Below, piece by piece: positions 53,919 to 61,951 of a DNA stretch of 64,000 bases. The notes beneath the pieces are model-generated. The model made no database searches. It was given only the letters and a program-made list of their open reading frames with translations, and was not told where the DNA came from. The first letter of the stretch is position 1. The number at the start of each line of letters is the position of its first letter. This stretch comes from Bacteroidaceae bacterium (GTDB lineage: Bacteria > Bacteroidota > Bacteroidia > Bacteroidales > Bacteroidaceae): assembly GCA_017557635.1 (NCBI GenBank), contig JAFYYH010000022.1, forward strand, positions 186,001 through 250,000. The letters run 5' to 3'. The position numbers and the translations under genes were made by a program.

Positions 53919-54455
53919 ATGAAAAAGGTAATAGTAATCTCCACAAGCCTGCGCACCGGCTCCAACAGCGATATGCTGGCCGACAGATTTATTGATGGCG
54001 CCAAGTCCGCCGGAAACAATGCAGAGAAGATCTCTCTGGTGGGCAAGAACATACAGTTCTGCAAAGGTTGTTTCGGCTGCCAGAAGTTGGGCCGATGCGT
54101 GATCAAGGACGATGTTAACGACATCATGGCCAAGGTTCTCAAGGCCGATGTCATCTGCTGGGCCACCCCTATCTACTATTATGAGATGAGCGGCCAGATG
54201 AAGACTCTGATAGACCGCATGAACGCAATGTATCCGCTGGACTATCAGTTCCGCGACGTCTATCTGCTTACAACCGCAGCCGAGAATGAGGAGCAGACTC
54301 CCAAGCGGGCCGAATCGGGCCTGATGGGCTGGATAGAGTGCTTCCCCAAGAGCCGTCTGGCCGGAACGCTTTTCTGCGGCGATGTCAACGACGCCCGCGA
54401 GATTGAGGGCAACCCCAAGCTTGATGAGGCTTTTGAATTAGGCAAGAAGGTATGA
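53919..54455 (+). CDS. flavodoxin-like NAD(P)H/FMN oxidoreductase
   Basis: A 178-residue flavodoxin-fold protein: VIVISTSLRTGSNSDMLAD at the FMN phosphate loop, CKGCFGCQKLGRCVIKDD (four Cys, as in iron-sulfur flavoproteins) and ATPIYYYEMSGQMKTLIDRM. Start at MKKVIVIST, because the -7 box lies between it and an upstream ATG. Its stop overlaps the hydrolase start by four bases. First gene of an AraC-linked operon. Confidence 0.85.
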   Translation: MKKVIVISTSLRTGSNSDMLADRFIDGAKSAGNNAEKISLVGKNIQFCKGCFGCQKLGRCVIKDDVNDIMAKVLKADVICWATPIYYYEMSGQMKTLIDRMNAMYPLDYQFRDVYLLTTAAENEEQTPKRAESGLMGWIECFPKSRLAGTLFCGDVNDAREIEGNPKLDEAFELGKKV

Positions 54456-55543
54456 AAAAGATAATTTTAGCAGCAGCACTGATGGGCTGGATGCTCACGG
54501 GCTGCACAAGAAACGGACAAACAAAAACAGACAATAATATGACAACACTACAATTGACACAGGAATGGGACAAGACGTTCCCCAAGAGTGATAAGGTTGA
54601 CCACAGGAAGGTTACTTTCCGCAACCGCTACGGCATTGAGCTGGCGGCCGATATGTACACACCCAAGAATGCCAAGGGCAAGCTGGCAGCGATTGCCGTG
54701 ACCGGCCCGTTCGGCGCCGTTAAGGAGCAGTCAAGCGGTCTGTACGCACAGCACATGGCCGAGCGCGGATTCCTGACTATTGCCTTTGACCCCTCTTTTA
54801 CCGGTGAGAGCGGCGGCGAGCCCCGCCGTATGGCATCGCCCGATATCAACACCGAGGATTTCCTGGCAGCGGTTGATTTCCTGTCCGTTCAGGATAACGT
54901 TGATGCCGAGCGCATCGGAATAATCGGCATATGCGGATTTGGAGGTATGGGCGTGAATGCGGCAGCACTTGATCCGCGCATCAAGGCTACCGTGGCATCC
55001 ACCATGTATGATATGAGCAAGGTGAACGTGGAGGGCTATTTTGCCAGCGAGGATACCCCGGCTCAGCGTATGGAAAAGCGCAAGGCCATTGCGGCACAGC
55101 GCACAGAGGATTACAAGTCAGGCACTTACAAGCGCGCAGGCGGCGTTATTGATCCCCTGCCCGACGATGCGCCCTGGTTTGTAAAGGATTACCACGCATA
55201 CTACAAGACTCCGCGCGGTTACCACAAGCGCAGCGGCAACTCCAACGATGGCTGGAACGTAATTGGCTGCCAGAGTTTCATGAACCAGCCTCTGCTGGCA
55301 TGGGCTCAGGAGATTGAGAATCCGGTGCTGCTTATCCACGGTGAGAAGGCCCACTCACGCTATTTCTCGGAGTACGCCTTTGAGCGCATGACCGGAAGGC
55401 ATGTGGAGGGTGTATCGGCCGTAGAGGGAAACAAGGAGCTCATGATTATTCCGGGCGCATCGCACGTGGACCTTTACGATGACGTAGCCGGAGTAATCCC
55501 CTATGACAAGATTGAATCATTCTTTAAAGACAACTTAAAATGA
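54452..55543 (+). CDS. alpha/beta hydrolase lipoprotein with a cysteine in the nucleophile position
   Basis: A 363-residue exported protein with a lipoprotein signal (LAAALMGWMLTGCTRN). The hydrolase fold follows the YcjY/COG1073 pattern: TFRNRYGIELAADMYTP, TIAFDPSFTGESGGEP and the elbow IGIICGFGGMGVNAAAL. The residue normally Ser in GxSxG is Cys here (GICGFG), as in dienelactone hydrolases. HVEGVSAVEGNK and PGASHVDLYDD supply the likely catalytic His. It overlaps both neighbours by four bases, so the three genes are coupled. Confidence 0.82.
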   Translation: MKKIILAAALMGWMLTGCTRNGQTKTDNNMTTLQLTQEWDKTFPKSDKVDHRKVTFRNRYGIELAADMYTPKNAKGKLAAIAVTGPFGAVKEQSSGLYAQHMAERGFLTIAFDPSFTGESGGEPRRMASPDINTEDFLAAVDFLSVQDNVDAERIGIIGICGFGGMGVNAAALDPRIKATVASTMYDMSKVNVEGYFASEDTPAQRMEKRKAIAAQRTEDYKSGTYKRAGGVIDPLPDDAPWFVKDYHAYYKTPRGYHKRSGNSNDGWNVIGCQSFMNQPLLAWAQEIENPVLLIHGEKAHSRYFSEYAFERMTGRHVEGVSAVEGNKELMIIPGASHVDLYDDVAGVIPYDKIESFFKDNLK

Positions 55544-56043
55544 GTAAGTCAATTGTAATATTCTTTTCACACGCCGGCGATAACTACAGCGTTGGAAACG
55601 TAGAGGTTGGCAACACAAAGATCGTGGCCGATTACATAACCGATATAATCGGCGCCGACCAGTTTGAGATAGTAACCCACAAGTATGACGGCATGGCATA
55701 CACTCCGCTGATAGAACTGGCCAAGAAGGAGGCGGCCGATGGCGAACTCCCCCCGTACGAGGGCAAGGCTCCTGACCTGACTGCATACGATACGGTATTC
55801 ATAGGCGGTCCGGTATGGTGGGGCACCTACCCTCAGGTTATGTTCACACTGTTCAAGGACATCAATCTGGACGGAAAGACCGTAATCCCGTTCTCCACCC
55901 ACGAGGGCAGCGGCCTGGCATCATGTGCAAGCGATGTAAAGAAACAATTCCCCAAGGCCAAAGTAACTCAGGGATTCAGCATCTACGGCCACGAGGTCCG
56001 CTCCGGCAAAGCCAAAGTCGAGAAGTGGTTAAAATCTCTCTAA
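55540..56043 (+). CDS. flavodoxin
   Basis: A 167-residue flavodoxin: IVIFFSHAGDNYSVGNVEVG FMN-binding start, VFIGGPVWWGTYPQVM, and PFSTHEGSGLASC near residue 130. It should carry electrons with bound FMN, probably to or from the first-gene flavoprotein. Last gene of the operon; a family-A3 palindrome follows the stop. Confidence 0.88.
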   Translation: MSKSIVIFFSHAGDNYSVGNVEVGNTKIVADYITDIIGADQFEIVTHKYDGMAYTPLIELAKKEAADGELPPYEGKAPDLTAYDTVFIGGPVWWGTYPQVMFTLFKDINLDGKTVIPFSTHEGSGLASCASDVKKQFPKAKVTQGFSIYGHEVRSGKAKVEKWLKSL

Positions 56044-56046
56044 AAA

Positions 56047-56076
56047 TGACGCAAAGGGAAACGACCCCTTTGCGGC
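56047..56076. repeat. family-A3 palindrome between convergent genes
   Basis: CGCAAAGGG and CCCTTTGCG (56050-56058, 56066-56074) pair around AAACGAC. Same sequence as at 52871, opposite orientation. Flavodoxin stop is at 56043 and the next gene's stop at 56080. Confidence 0.7.
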
Positions 56077-56079
56077 GTT

Positions 56080-56697
56080 TTATCTGACAAAGTGCATGGG
56101 AGTCCAGGGTTCATCGCCGCGTCCGGGCGCAGGTTTGCCGCCGGTGGCCTTAAGCAGCCAGGCCATGTTGTGCGCCAAGGCACGCATGGTCTGCAGCCCC
56201 TCCTGATCCTGAGCGGCCTGACCGGGTTCGCGGCCATAAACTATATTCCAGTACTGCGATGTTACCACAGGCATATTGAGCATCTGGAACGGCATATTCA
56301 GGGTCTCGAATACGGCCGATGCCCCTCCCCTGCGACACACGGCAACCACGGCCGCGGGCTTGCCGGCGATGGCGATGCTGTTTGAATAGAATGCTCTCTG
56401 CAAGACAGCCAGCAGAGCGCCGTTGGGCTGTCCGTAATAGACCGGTGATCCCACGATGAGGGCATCGGCCTCACTGAACTTGGTGCCGATGACATTGCAT
56501 ATATCATCGTTGAATGCGCAGGCACCAGACAACTCCCGGCATTTGCCACAGGCGATACAGCCTCTTACCGGTTTGTTTCCAATCCAGACAATCTCACTTT
56601 CAATGCCATCGGACTCAAGAGTACGCGCAATCTCCGTAAGCGCCACGTTCGTATTGCCCTTTTGACGGGGGCTGCCGTTTATCATCAGTACTTTCAT
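56080..56697 (-). CDS. NADPH-dependent FMN reductase / iron-sulfur flavoprotein-like
   Basis: A 205-residue flavodoxin-like protein. MKVLMINGSPRQKGNTNVAL is the FMN loop; GCIACGKCRELSGACAFND supplies clustered Cys as in iron-sulfur flavoproteins; GSPVYYGQPNGALLAVLQR follows. The start was chosen at this ATG because a TACCTTTG box (complement of 56723-56730) lies upstream and the further upstream frame runs through a family-C repeat. Convergent with the flavodoxin operon. Confidence 0.86.
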   Translation of the reverse strand: MKVLMINGSPRQKGNTNVALTEIARTLESDGIESEIVWIGNKPVRGCIACGKCRELSGACAFNDDICNVIGTKFSEADALIVGSPVYYGQPNGALLAVLQRAFYSNSIAIAGKPAAVVAVCRRGGASAVFETLNMPFQMLNMPVVTSQYWNIVYGREPGQAAQDQEGLQTMRALAHNMAWLLKATGGKPAPGRGDEPWTPMHFVR

Positions 56698-56739
56698 GTT
56701 AGTACAATATTTCAGTATGCTGCAAAGGTAAGGTTTTTC

Positions 56740-56879
56740 GCCAAAGTGTCCCACACCTACCCGCGTTAGAGCGTATTCTCGCTGCGGTGAGTGTGGGACA
56801 TAGCCCCGAAATGAGGGTGTGTAACACAGTGAGCGGCTCCACGAGCGCTGTGAGCGGGGATGTTGTGTGACACTTTGGC
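56740..56879. repeat. family-C composite palindromic element, copy 3 (140 bp)
   Basis: Termini GCCAAAGTGTCCCACA and GTGACACTTTGGC, with internal GTGTGGGACAT, GAGGGTGTGTAACACA and the GAGCGTATTCTCGC hairpin: the same parts as copies 1 and 2 with the inner part reversed. It lies 34 kb from the transposase-like gene and abuts the truncated thioesterase gene at 56886. Confidence 0.78.
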
Positions 56880-56885
56880 AAAAAA

Positions 56886-57494
56886 ATGCCCGCGCCACCC
56901 ACCATGTGGACCGAGGACATTGAGGTCCAGGTATGGGTAAGCGAGATGTCATCACTCCGCATCTGGATGGAATTTACCATGAAAGAAGTGCATTCCGGCG
57001 TTCTGGCGGCACGCGGCAACAGCTGCTGGTCAGTCATTTCCATGTCCGAAAGGAAACTGCTGTCATGTGAAGGCCTTATTCCCGATGCAGAACTCATCCC
57101 TGAGCTCGCAACCGGACCACACAAGAAACGCGCTGTCATAAAATTTCAGAATGGGCCGATAAACACACTGCAGCATTCGGTAAACCTTATCGATCTGGAT
57201 TTCAACGGACACACCACCAATCGCAGATATGTCCAGCTGGCTCTGGCCTGCTTTGAGCCGTCATTCCTTGAGGCTTACAGGCCCGACTCGCTTAACATCC
57301 GCTTTATCCATGAGTCCCGTATGGGCGATGAACTTGTTTGCCAGACACATCCTGCCGATGCCCCACAAACATTCGTAGGCAGAATCATAAACGGTTGCGA
57401 TCAAGAGATTTGCAAGGTAAGCAGCCAGTGGGTAAAAAGGGAACCCCTCCCAGATATCGCATCGGTCAACCTTATCCGCCATCCCCAAAAGTGA
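56886..57494 (+). pseudogene. acyl-ACP thioesterase, 5' truncated by a family-C element
   Basis: The open frame gives 202 residues, and the alignment-like features begin mid-domain: WTEDIEVQVWVSEMSSLRIW, then a second hotdog with LIDLDFNGHTTNRRYVQLAL and RFIHESRMGDELVC. This order is the acyl-ACP thioesterase (FatA-like, PF01643) pattern. Intact Bacteroidetes relatives are about 245 residues and start some 50 residues earlier. The missing 5' part coincides with the end of the family-C repeat, so the first ATG is accidental. The stop is followed directly by TGACGCAAAG, a half of the A3 palindrome, and then by a MATE fragment. Confidence 0.6.
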
Positions 57495-57502
57495 CGCAAA
57501 GA

Positions 57503-57953
57503 GCGCTCGGCCCACCTCTACCATGATATCAATCCAGAGCACTATGGTTCCCATGCGTATTATATTCTCGTTATCGGTCAGCATGGAGAATATGGTATGA
57601 CCAAAACAGGCCGTGGTGAATGACAGCACAAAAGTGACGGCAACCGAAATGCGCAGTACACGTCGGCCCAGGGCAAACGCGGCGTTATACTTTTTCATAC
57701 CTGTAAGATGCCCAATAACAATGGCCCCACCCTGTGCCGCAGCCAGTGAGAACAGGAATACAAATGTGGTTATGGTCTGTCCGTATGTGCGCGTGGCCAG
57801 TTCATCGTTTCCCAGGAAATTGATGAAATAGGTCACAACTACCATTGAGAGACTGTAAGTATCGGCCGCACCCAATGTCATGACAAGCAGAGTGTCAATG
57901 AAAATGGGCAATGCAAGAACAGTCAGAAGGCGTGTAAGTGACCCGTATTTCAT
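57503..57953 (-). pseudogene. MATE transporter remnant with internal deletion and lost C-terminus
   Basis: From the ATG complementary to 57951-57953 the frame reads the first 30 or so residues of the MATE protein encoded at 45455-46789 (TRLLTVLALPIFIDTLLVMT), then jumps to its middle (YSLSMVVVTYFINFLGNDEL) and stops matching after WIDIMVEVGRA. About 640 bp of the intact gene is missing in frame, and the C-terminal third is lost. The frame then continues antisense through the thioesterase remnant to 57261, which is not real coding. Still has a TATCTTTG promoter box (57975-57982). Confidence 0.8.
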
Positions 57954-57992
57954 GCGTTGGTTTGAAATCGGCTGCAAAGATAAGAATTTGAT

Positions 57993-58000
57993 TACCTTTG
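57993..58000 (+). promoter_or_regulatory. -7 box of the Dabb-family gene
   Basis: TACCTTTG lies 21 bases before the ATG at 58022; it follows ATTTGAT. Confidence 0.45.
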
Positions 58001-58021
58001 CGGGGAAATTAAAAAACAAAT

Positions 58022-58327
58022 ATGGTTAAGCATATCATTCTTTGGACATTGAATCCGGAGTTATCCGATGATCAGAAAAAGGCCGTAAAGGCAGGTATAA
58101 AAGAGGGCCTGGAGGGCCTTGTAGGCAAGGTTCCCGGACTGATTGACGTAAAAGTACAGATTGACGGCCGCCTGGCTTCATCAAACGCCGATGTCATGCT
58201 GGACAGCACCCTTGAGAGCGAGGAGGCGCTCAAAGCCTACGCCAAACACCCCGCACACGTAGCCGTGGCCGATACCAAAGTCCGCCCCTACACCATCCAG
58301 CGCTCCTGCCTGGACTTTGAAATCTGA
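58022..58327 (+). CDS. Dabb (stress-responsive A/B barrel) family protein
   Basis: A 101-residue dimeric alpha/beta barrel protein: MVKHIILWTLNPELSDDQKK, KVPGLIDVKVQIDGRLASSN and AYAKHPAHVAVADTKVRPY. Such proteins range from small-molecule monooxygenases or cyclases to unknown stress proteins; nothing here separates these. It precedes the GNAT gene by five bases. Confidence 0.87.
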   Translation: MVKHIILWTLNPELSDDQKKAVKAGIKEGLEGLVGKVPGLIDVKVQIDGRLASSNADVMLDSTLESEEALKAYAKHPAHVAVADTKVRPYTIQRSCLDFEI

Positions 58328-58332
58328 CAAAT

Positions 58333-58797
58333 ATGAAAATACGCAGAGCGGTAAAAGATGACTTGGAGGCAGTAAACAGTCTGCTCAGACAGGTACTGAA
58401 AGTACACCATGATGGCCGTCCGGACCTGTTCCGTGCCGAGGGTAAGAAATACACTGATGCTGAACTCCTTGAGATATTCTCCAACCCTGATACTCCCGTA
58501 TTCGTTTATGAGGAAGACGGAAAGGTTCTGGGATATGCTTTCTGTGCCCTCCAGCATCAGGAGAGCGGCAGCCTGATGCCGGTCAGCACCCTTTACATTG
58601 ATGACATCTGCGTGGATGAAAACGCCCGCGGCAAACACATCGGAAGCAAACTGTTCGAGTATGTCAAAGCGTTTGCCCGCGAGAAAGGCTGCCACAACAT
58701 CACGCTCCACGTCTGGGAGTGCAACCCCGGTGCCGCCTCATTCTACCAGGCTCTTGGCATGGAACCCCAATACACCTCAATGGAATTGTTGCTTTAA
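58333..58797 (+). CDS. GNAT family N-acetyltransferase
   Basis: A 154-residue acetyltransferase with the acetyl-CoA loop in IDDICVDENARGKHIGSKLF and the C-terminal WECNPGAASFYQALGM typical of RimI-like members. Likely co-transcribed with the Dabb gene. Substrate unknown. Confidence 0.87.
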   Translation: MKIRRAVKDDLEAVNSLLRQVLKVHHDGRPDLFRAEGKKYTDAELLEIFSNPDTPVFVYEEDGKVLGYAFCALQHQESGSLMPVSTLYIDDICVDENARGKHIGSKLFEYVKAFAREKGCHNITLHVWECNPGAASFYQALGMEPQYTSMELLL

Positions 58798-58843
58798 ACC
58801 TTTGCACTTTCTTTATGTCAGATTTATAGATAAATGCTGACAT

Positions 58844-60610
58844 ATGAGAAAGGGACTTTATGCACTGGGATTCATACTGATCTTAAGTTTGGGTTGTTCA
58901 CCGGATAGCCTCTCAACTGTTATAGAATTTCCAAGCAACACAGGCAGTGTTACTGATACCACAACCGTAGCGCCACAATATAATCTGGCCCGATTTGCCG
59001 ACGACAGCATATCACAAACAGTATTTGACCGAACAATACAGATTGTTTTTGCCGATGACCGCGTACAGATAACCGGCGATGACAACAACACCATTTCTGC
59101 CACTGGCTGCCATGTGACCGTGAACAACACCACCGATGAGAAGGTGATGTATGAGCTCAAGGGCACTGCTGAGGACGGTTCAATAAAACTATACAGTTCC
59201 AGAAAACAGGCATTGGTTCTGGATGGTCTTGATTTGACCAGCACAAAAGGAGCTGCCATAAACAATCAGAGCAAGAAAAAGTGCTTTGTGGTTGTGAAAG
59301 GTTCTAACAGTCTGAAAGATGCCACAACCTACTCCTCCACTCCTGCTGATGAGGATGAGAAAGCAGTTCTGTTCAGCGAGGGACAACTGGTATTCAGCGG
59401 TGACGGAACACTCACAGTGACAGCACAGGGCAAGGCAGGAATAACCAGTGACAATTATGTGCATTTCATGGAATCACCGGTCATAAATGTGACCTCCAGC
59501 ACCGGCCACGGAATTCGCGGCAAGGAAGCGGTGATAATATCGAACGGAACTGTCAGCGTGAGTGTATCGGCCGACATGAAGAAAGGTATCACGTCCGATT
59601 CAGTTGTATGCATCAATGGCGGAGAAACGATGATAAACATCTCAGGCTCAGCAGCATATGATGATGAAGATGCTGAATACAAAGGCACTGCGGGCATTAA
59701 GGCGGACTATCTGTTCCTGATGAACGCAGGCACACTGAGTGTTATCAATTCAGGAAAAGGAGGAAAAGGCATAAGCGGTGACATGACCGGCTGTTTTAAC
59801 GGCGGTACGGTTAGAGTTGCAACAACGGGAACAAACTACGGAAATTCATCTGGAGGCAACCGTTGGGGGCAATCTTCATCCGGTAACAGTGTATCGGCCA
59901 AAGGCATAAAGTTCGACGGCAATCTGTTCTTTAACGGCGGAACTGTAACGGTCAACTGCACAGCACATGAGGGCATTGAATCCAAGGGCAATATCATAGT
60001 GACTGATGGCGTGGTTTACAGTTACTCCGCGGCCGATGACGCTATCAATTCTTCGGGTACATTCACAGTTGAAGGCGGATATCTGTGCGGTCATGCTGTC
60101 AGGAATGACGGCCTTGACGCCAACGGTAACTTCTACATCAAGGGCGGCATGGTTTATGCAATTGGAACATCGGCTCCGGAGGTTGGTATCGATGCCAATA
60201 CTGAAGGCGGATGCAAACTTTATGTGACAGGTGGTACTATTATTGCCATTGGCGGTCTTGAATCAGGTTCAAGTCTTACGCAGAGTTGCTATCAGGCATC
60301 CTGGAGCAAGAGCACATGGTATTCAATGGCTGTTGGCAATGATGAATTTGCCTTCAAGACTCCAGCAAGCGGCGGAACAACCCTTGTAGTATCCGGCAGT
60401 TCCCAGCCGGTATTGAAGTCCGGTGTTACAGTTCAGGACGGTACGGAAATGTTTGAAGGACTGCTTAATACAGGCGGCTCCATTAGCGGTGGCACGGATG
60501 TTACACTGTCATCCTATTCCGGCGGTGATGGATTCGGCCCTGGACCCGGCGGAGGTGGTTTCAGACCCGGACCCGGTGGAGGTTTCAGCGGACGCCCCGG
60601 CGGATGGTAA
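58844..60610 (+). CDS. carbohydrate-binding beta-helix lipoprotein (DUF4353/Cthe_2159-like)
   Basis: A 588-residue lipoprotein (signal LYALGFILILSLGCSPD). The mature part is a long series of short beta repeats, with KQALVLDGLDLTSTKGAAIN, GHGIRGKEAVIISNGTVSVS, KGGKGISGDMTGCFNGGTV and AHEGIESKGNIIVTDGVV, as in the Ca2+-binding polygalacturonate-binding Cthe_2159 family. The C-terminal 30 residues are almost only Gly, Pro, Phe and Arg. That tail is coded by DNA that also encodes, antisense, the end of the protein at 60509-61951. Confidence 0.82.
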   Translation: MRKGLYALGFILILSLGCSPDSLSTVIEFPSNTGSVTDTTTVAPQYNLARFADDSISQTVFDRTIQIVFADDRVQITGDDNNTISATGCHVTVNNTTDEKVMYELKGTAEDGSIKLYSSRKQALVLDGLDLTSTKGAAINNQSKKKCFVVVKGSNSLKDATTYSSTPADEDEKAVLFSEGQLVFSGDGTLTVTAQGKAGITSDNYVHFMESPVINVTSSTGHGIRGKEAVIISNGTVSVSVSADMKKGITSDSVVCINGGETMINISGSAAYDDEDAEYKGTAGIKADYLFLMNAGTLSVINSGKGGKGISGDMTGCFNGGTVRVATTGTNYGNSSGGNRWGQSSSGNSVSAKGIKFDGNLFFNGGTVTVNCTAHEGIESKGNIIVTDGVVYSYSAADDAINSSGTFTVEGGYLCGHAVRNDGLDANGNFYIKGGMVYAIGTSAPEVGIDANTEGGCKLYVTGGTIIAIGGLESGSSLTQSCYQASWSKSTWYSMAVGNDEFAFKTPASGGTTLVVSGSSQPVLKSGVTVQDGTEMFEGLLNTGGSISGGTDVTLSSYSGGDGFGPGPGGGGFRPGPGGGFSGRPGGW

Positions 60611-61951
60611 CAATTTGTAACAGACACATTCTGAGTCCCGATAGAACTCGGTGGCTCCCCAACGCTGCCAGTATGTGTGGGTTTTGAGCCGATGCATGAC
60701 CGGTATGAATATATAGTCATAACGGGACTTGAGTTCCGGCATGATTGACATGAGCATATCGTAGTTCAGGCGTGTGCCGCAATAGTCTGGAGCTACTATG
60801 AATGAGAATACGGCGGTGTAACGCTGGGCGTTCAGGCTGGCCAGAAGTTCCGGCGCATCTTTAAGAATCTGCTCTGTCTCCTCTTCTATGCGGTAATCAC
60901 TCATATTCAGTAGGCCGATAACCTTACCATCATTATCTATGGCCTTGACACTAAGCGGCCAGTTAAAGTGCAGGTCACGCACCCAGGTTTCAACCTCTGC
61001 GCGGTCAAAGCCGTACTGACGCACCATCCAGTCTACGGTGAGAGGTGCATCGGCCGGAGTCATTCTGTGCAATGTGTACGGCATTGAAATGCGTACCACA
61101 TTAAAACTCAACAGTATTTCAGGGTGATATGACAACTTGGATTTTCTAAGGCCTGGTAACCCCATATCATCCTCACGGTTCACATAGATGTATTGCTCTG
61201 GCAGATGGCTGGCAAACTGTTGGTTGATGGTGGCAAATGCGCCCTCAATGTTGCGGTCGGCCTTTTCTACACAAATATCAAAAGTATCATTTGTAACAGC
61301 AGCGCCATAACTGAATGCAACCATACGGCCGTTTACAAATATGCTGCCGCCTATCATACCCAGTGATTCCCAATTGCTGAAGATGGTCTCCATGACCTGC
61401 CTCTCAACATCTATGGTTTCACTGGAACCTTTTTCCCCCTGCCATATCTCTGTGAGCCTGCGGCATTCATCAAACAGTTCCGGTGTGAGCGGACGGTATT
61501 CAAAGTCGGGGTTATCGGCCCTGAAACGGTTTACGTGATTGCGCTTGGCCTGCAGATGTCCGCCTTGCAGCATGGCCAGATCCGTGCGGCGGTATATGTA
61601 ATCAAACAGGTAAGGCAAGGACTCAACTTCATATTTGAATGATGAGAAGGCCGATACCTGAGAATCCTCGAGGGCATAGATAATCAGTTTCCCGCCACTG
61701 TCTGCCAGTAATGCTTTGATCAGTTCTTCGGTCAGATTATCGGCCGTACATACAGAATAGGCATGTTCCCCCTCATAAATGTAACGCAACACTACAGTAT
61801 CCTGTAGCACACACACCTCGGTTTTATACAAAAACTGCCAGCCTAAAAGGTTTGCAAAGGTATAATTGCAGTTGCGACGCCCCGAATTTAGCGTCACAGC
61901 CTGAATCGTCTCCCGGTCAGAGAGCGTCAACTGATGAAAAGACAATTGCAT
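60509..61951 (-). CDS. DUF2156-plus-GNAT acyltransferase-like protein
   Basis: A 480-residue protein. Residues 1 to about 285 match the DUF2156 layout (LGWQFLYKTEVCVLQDTVVL, LAMLQGGHLQAKRNHVNRF, EGAFATINQQFASHLPEQYI, NREDDMGLPGLRKSKLSYHP), a GNAT-like fold shared with phosphatidylglycerol lysyltransferases. Residues about 290-445 form a second GNAT-like domain. The last 30 residues (Ser, Gly, Thr, Ala) come from the antisense strand of the neighbour's Gly/Pro tail. Its ATG overlaps the vanX-like stop (TAATG), so the two genes are coupled and may act together on envelope peptides or lipids. Confidence 0.83.
   Translation of the reverse strand: MQLSFHQLTLSDRETIQAVTLNSGRRNCNYTFANLLGWQFLYKTEVCVLQDTVVLRYIYEGEHAYSVCTADNLTEELIKALLADSGGKLIIYALEDSQVSAFSSFKYEVESLPYLFDYIYRRTDLAMLQGGHLQAKRNHVNRFRADNPDFEYRPLTPELFDECRRLTEIWQGEKGSSETIDVERQVMETIFSNWESLGMIGGSIFVNGRMVAFSYGAAVTNDTFDICVEKADRNIEGAFATINQQFASHLPEQYIYVNREDDMGLPGLRKSKLSYHPEILLSFNVVRISMPYTLHRMTPADAPLTVDWMVRQYGFDRAEVETWVRDLHFNWPLSVKAIDNDGKVIGLLNMSDYRIEEETEQILKDAPELLASLNAQRYTAVFSFIVAPDYCGTRLNYDMLMSIMPELKSRYDYIFIPVMHRLKTHTYWQRWGATEFYRDSECVCYKLLPSAGASAETSTGSGSETTSAGSRAESITAGIG

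Noticed and set aside
57261-57502. C-terminal part of the 252-codon minus-strand frame
   Set aside because: This part reads antisense through the thioesterase remnant and does not match MATE proteins.
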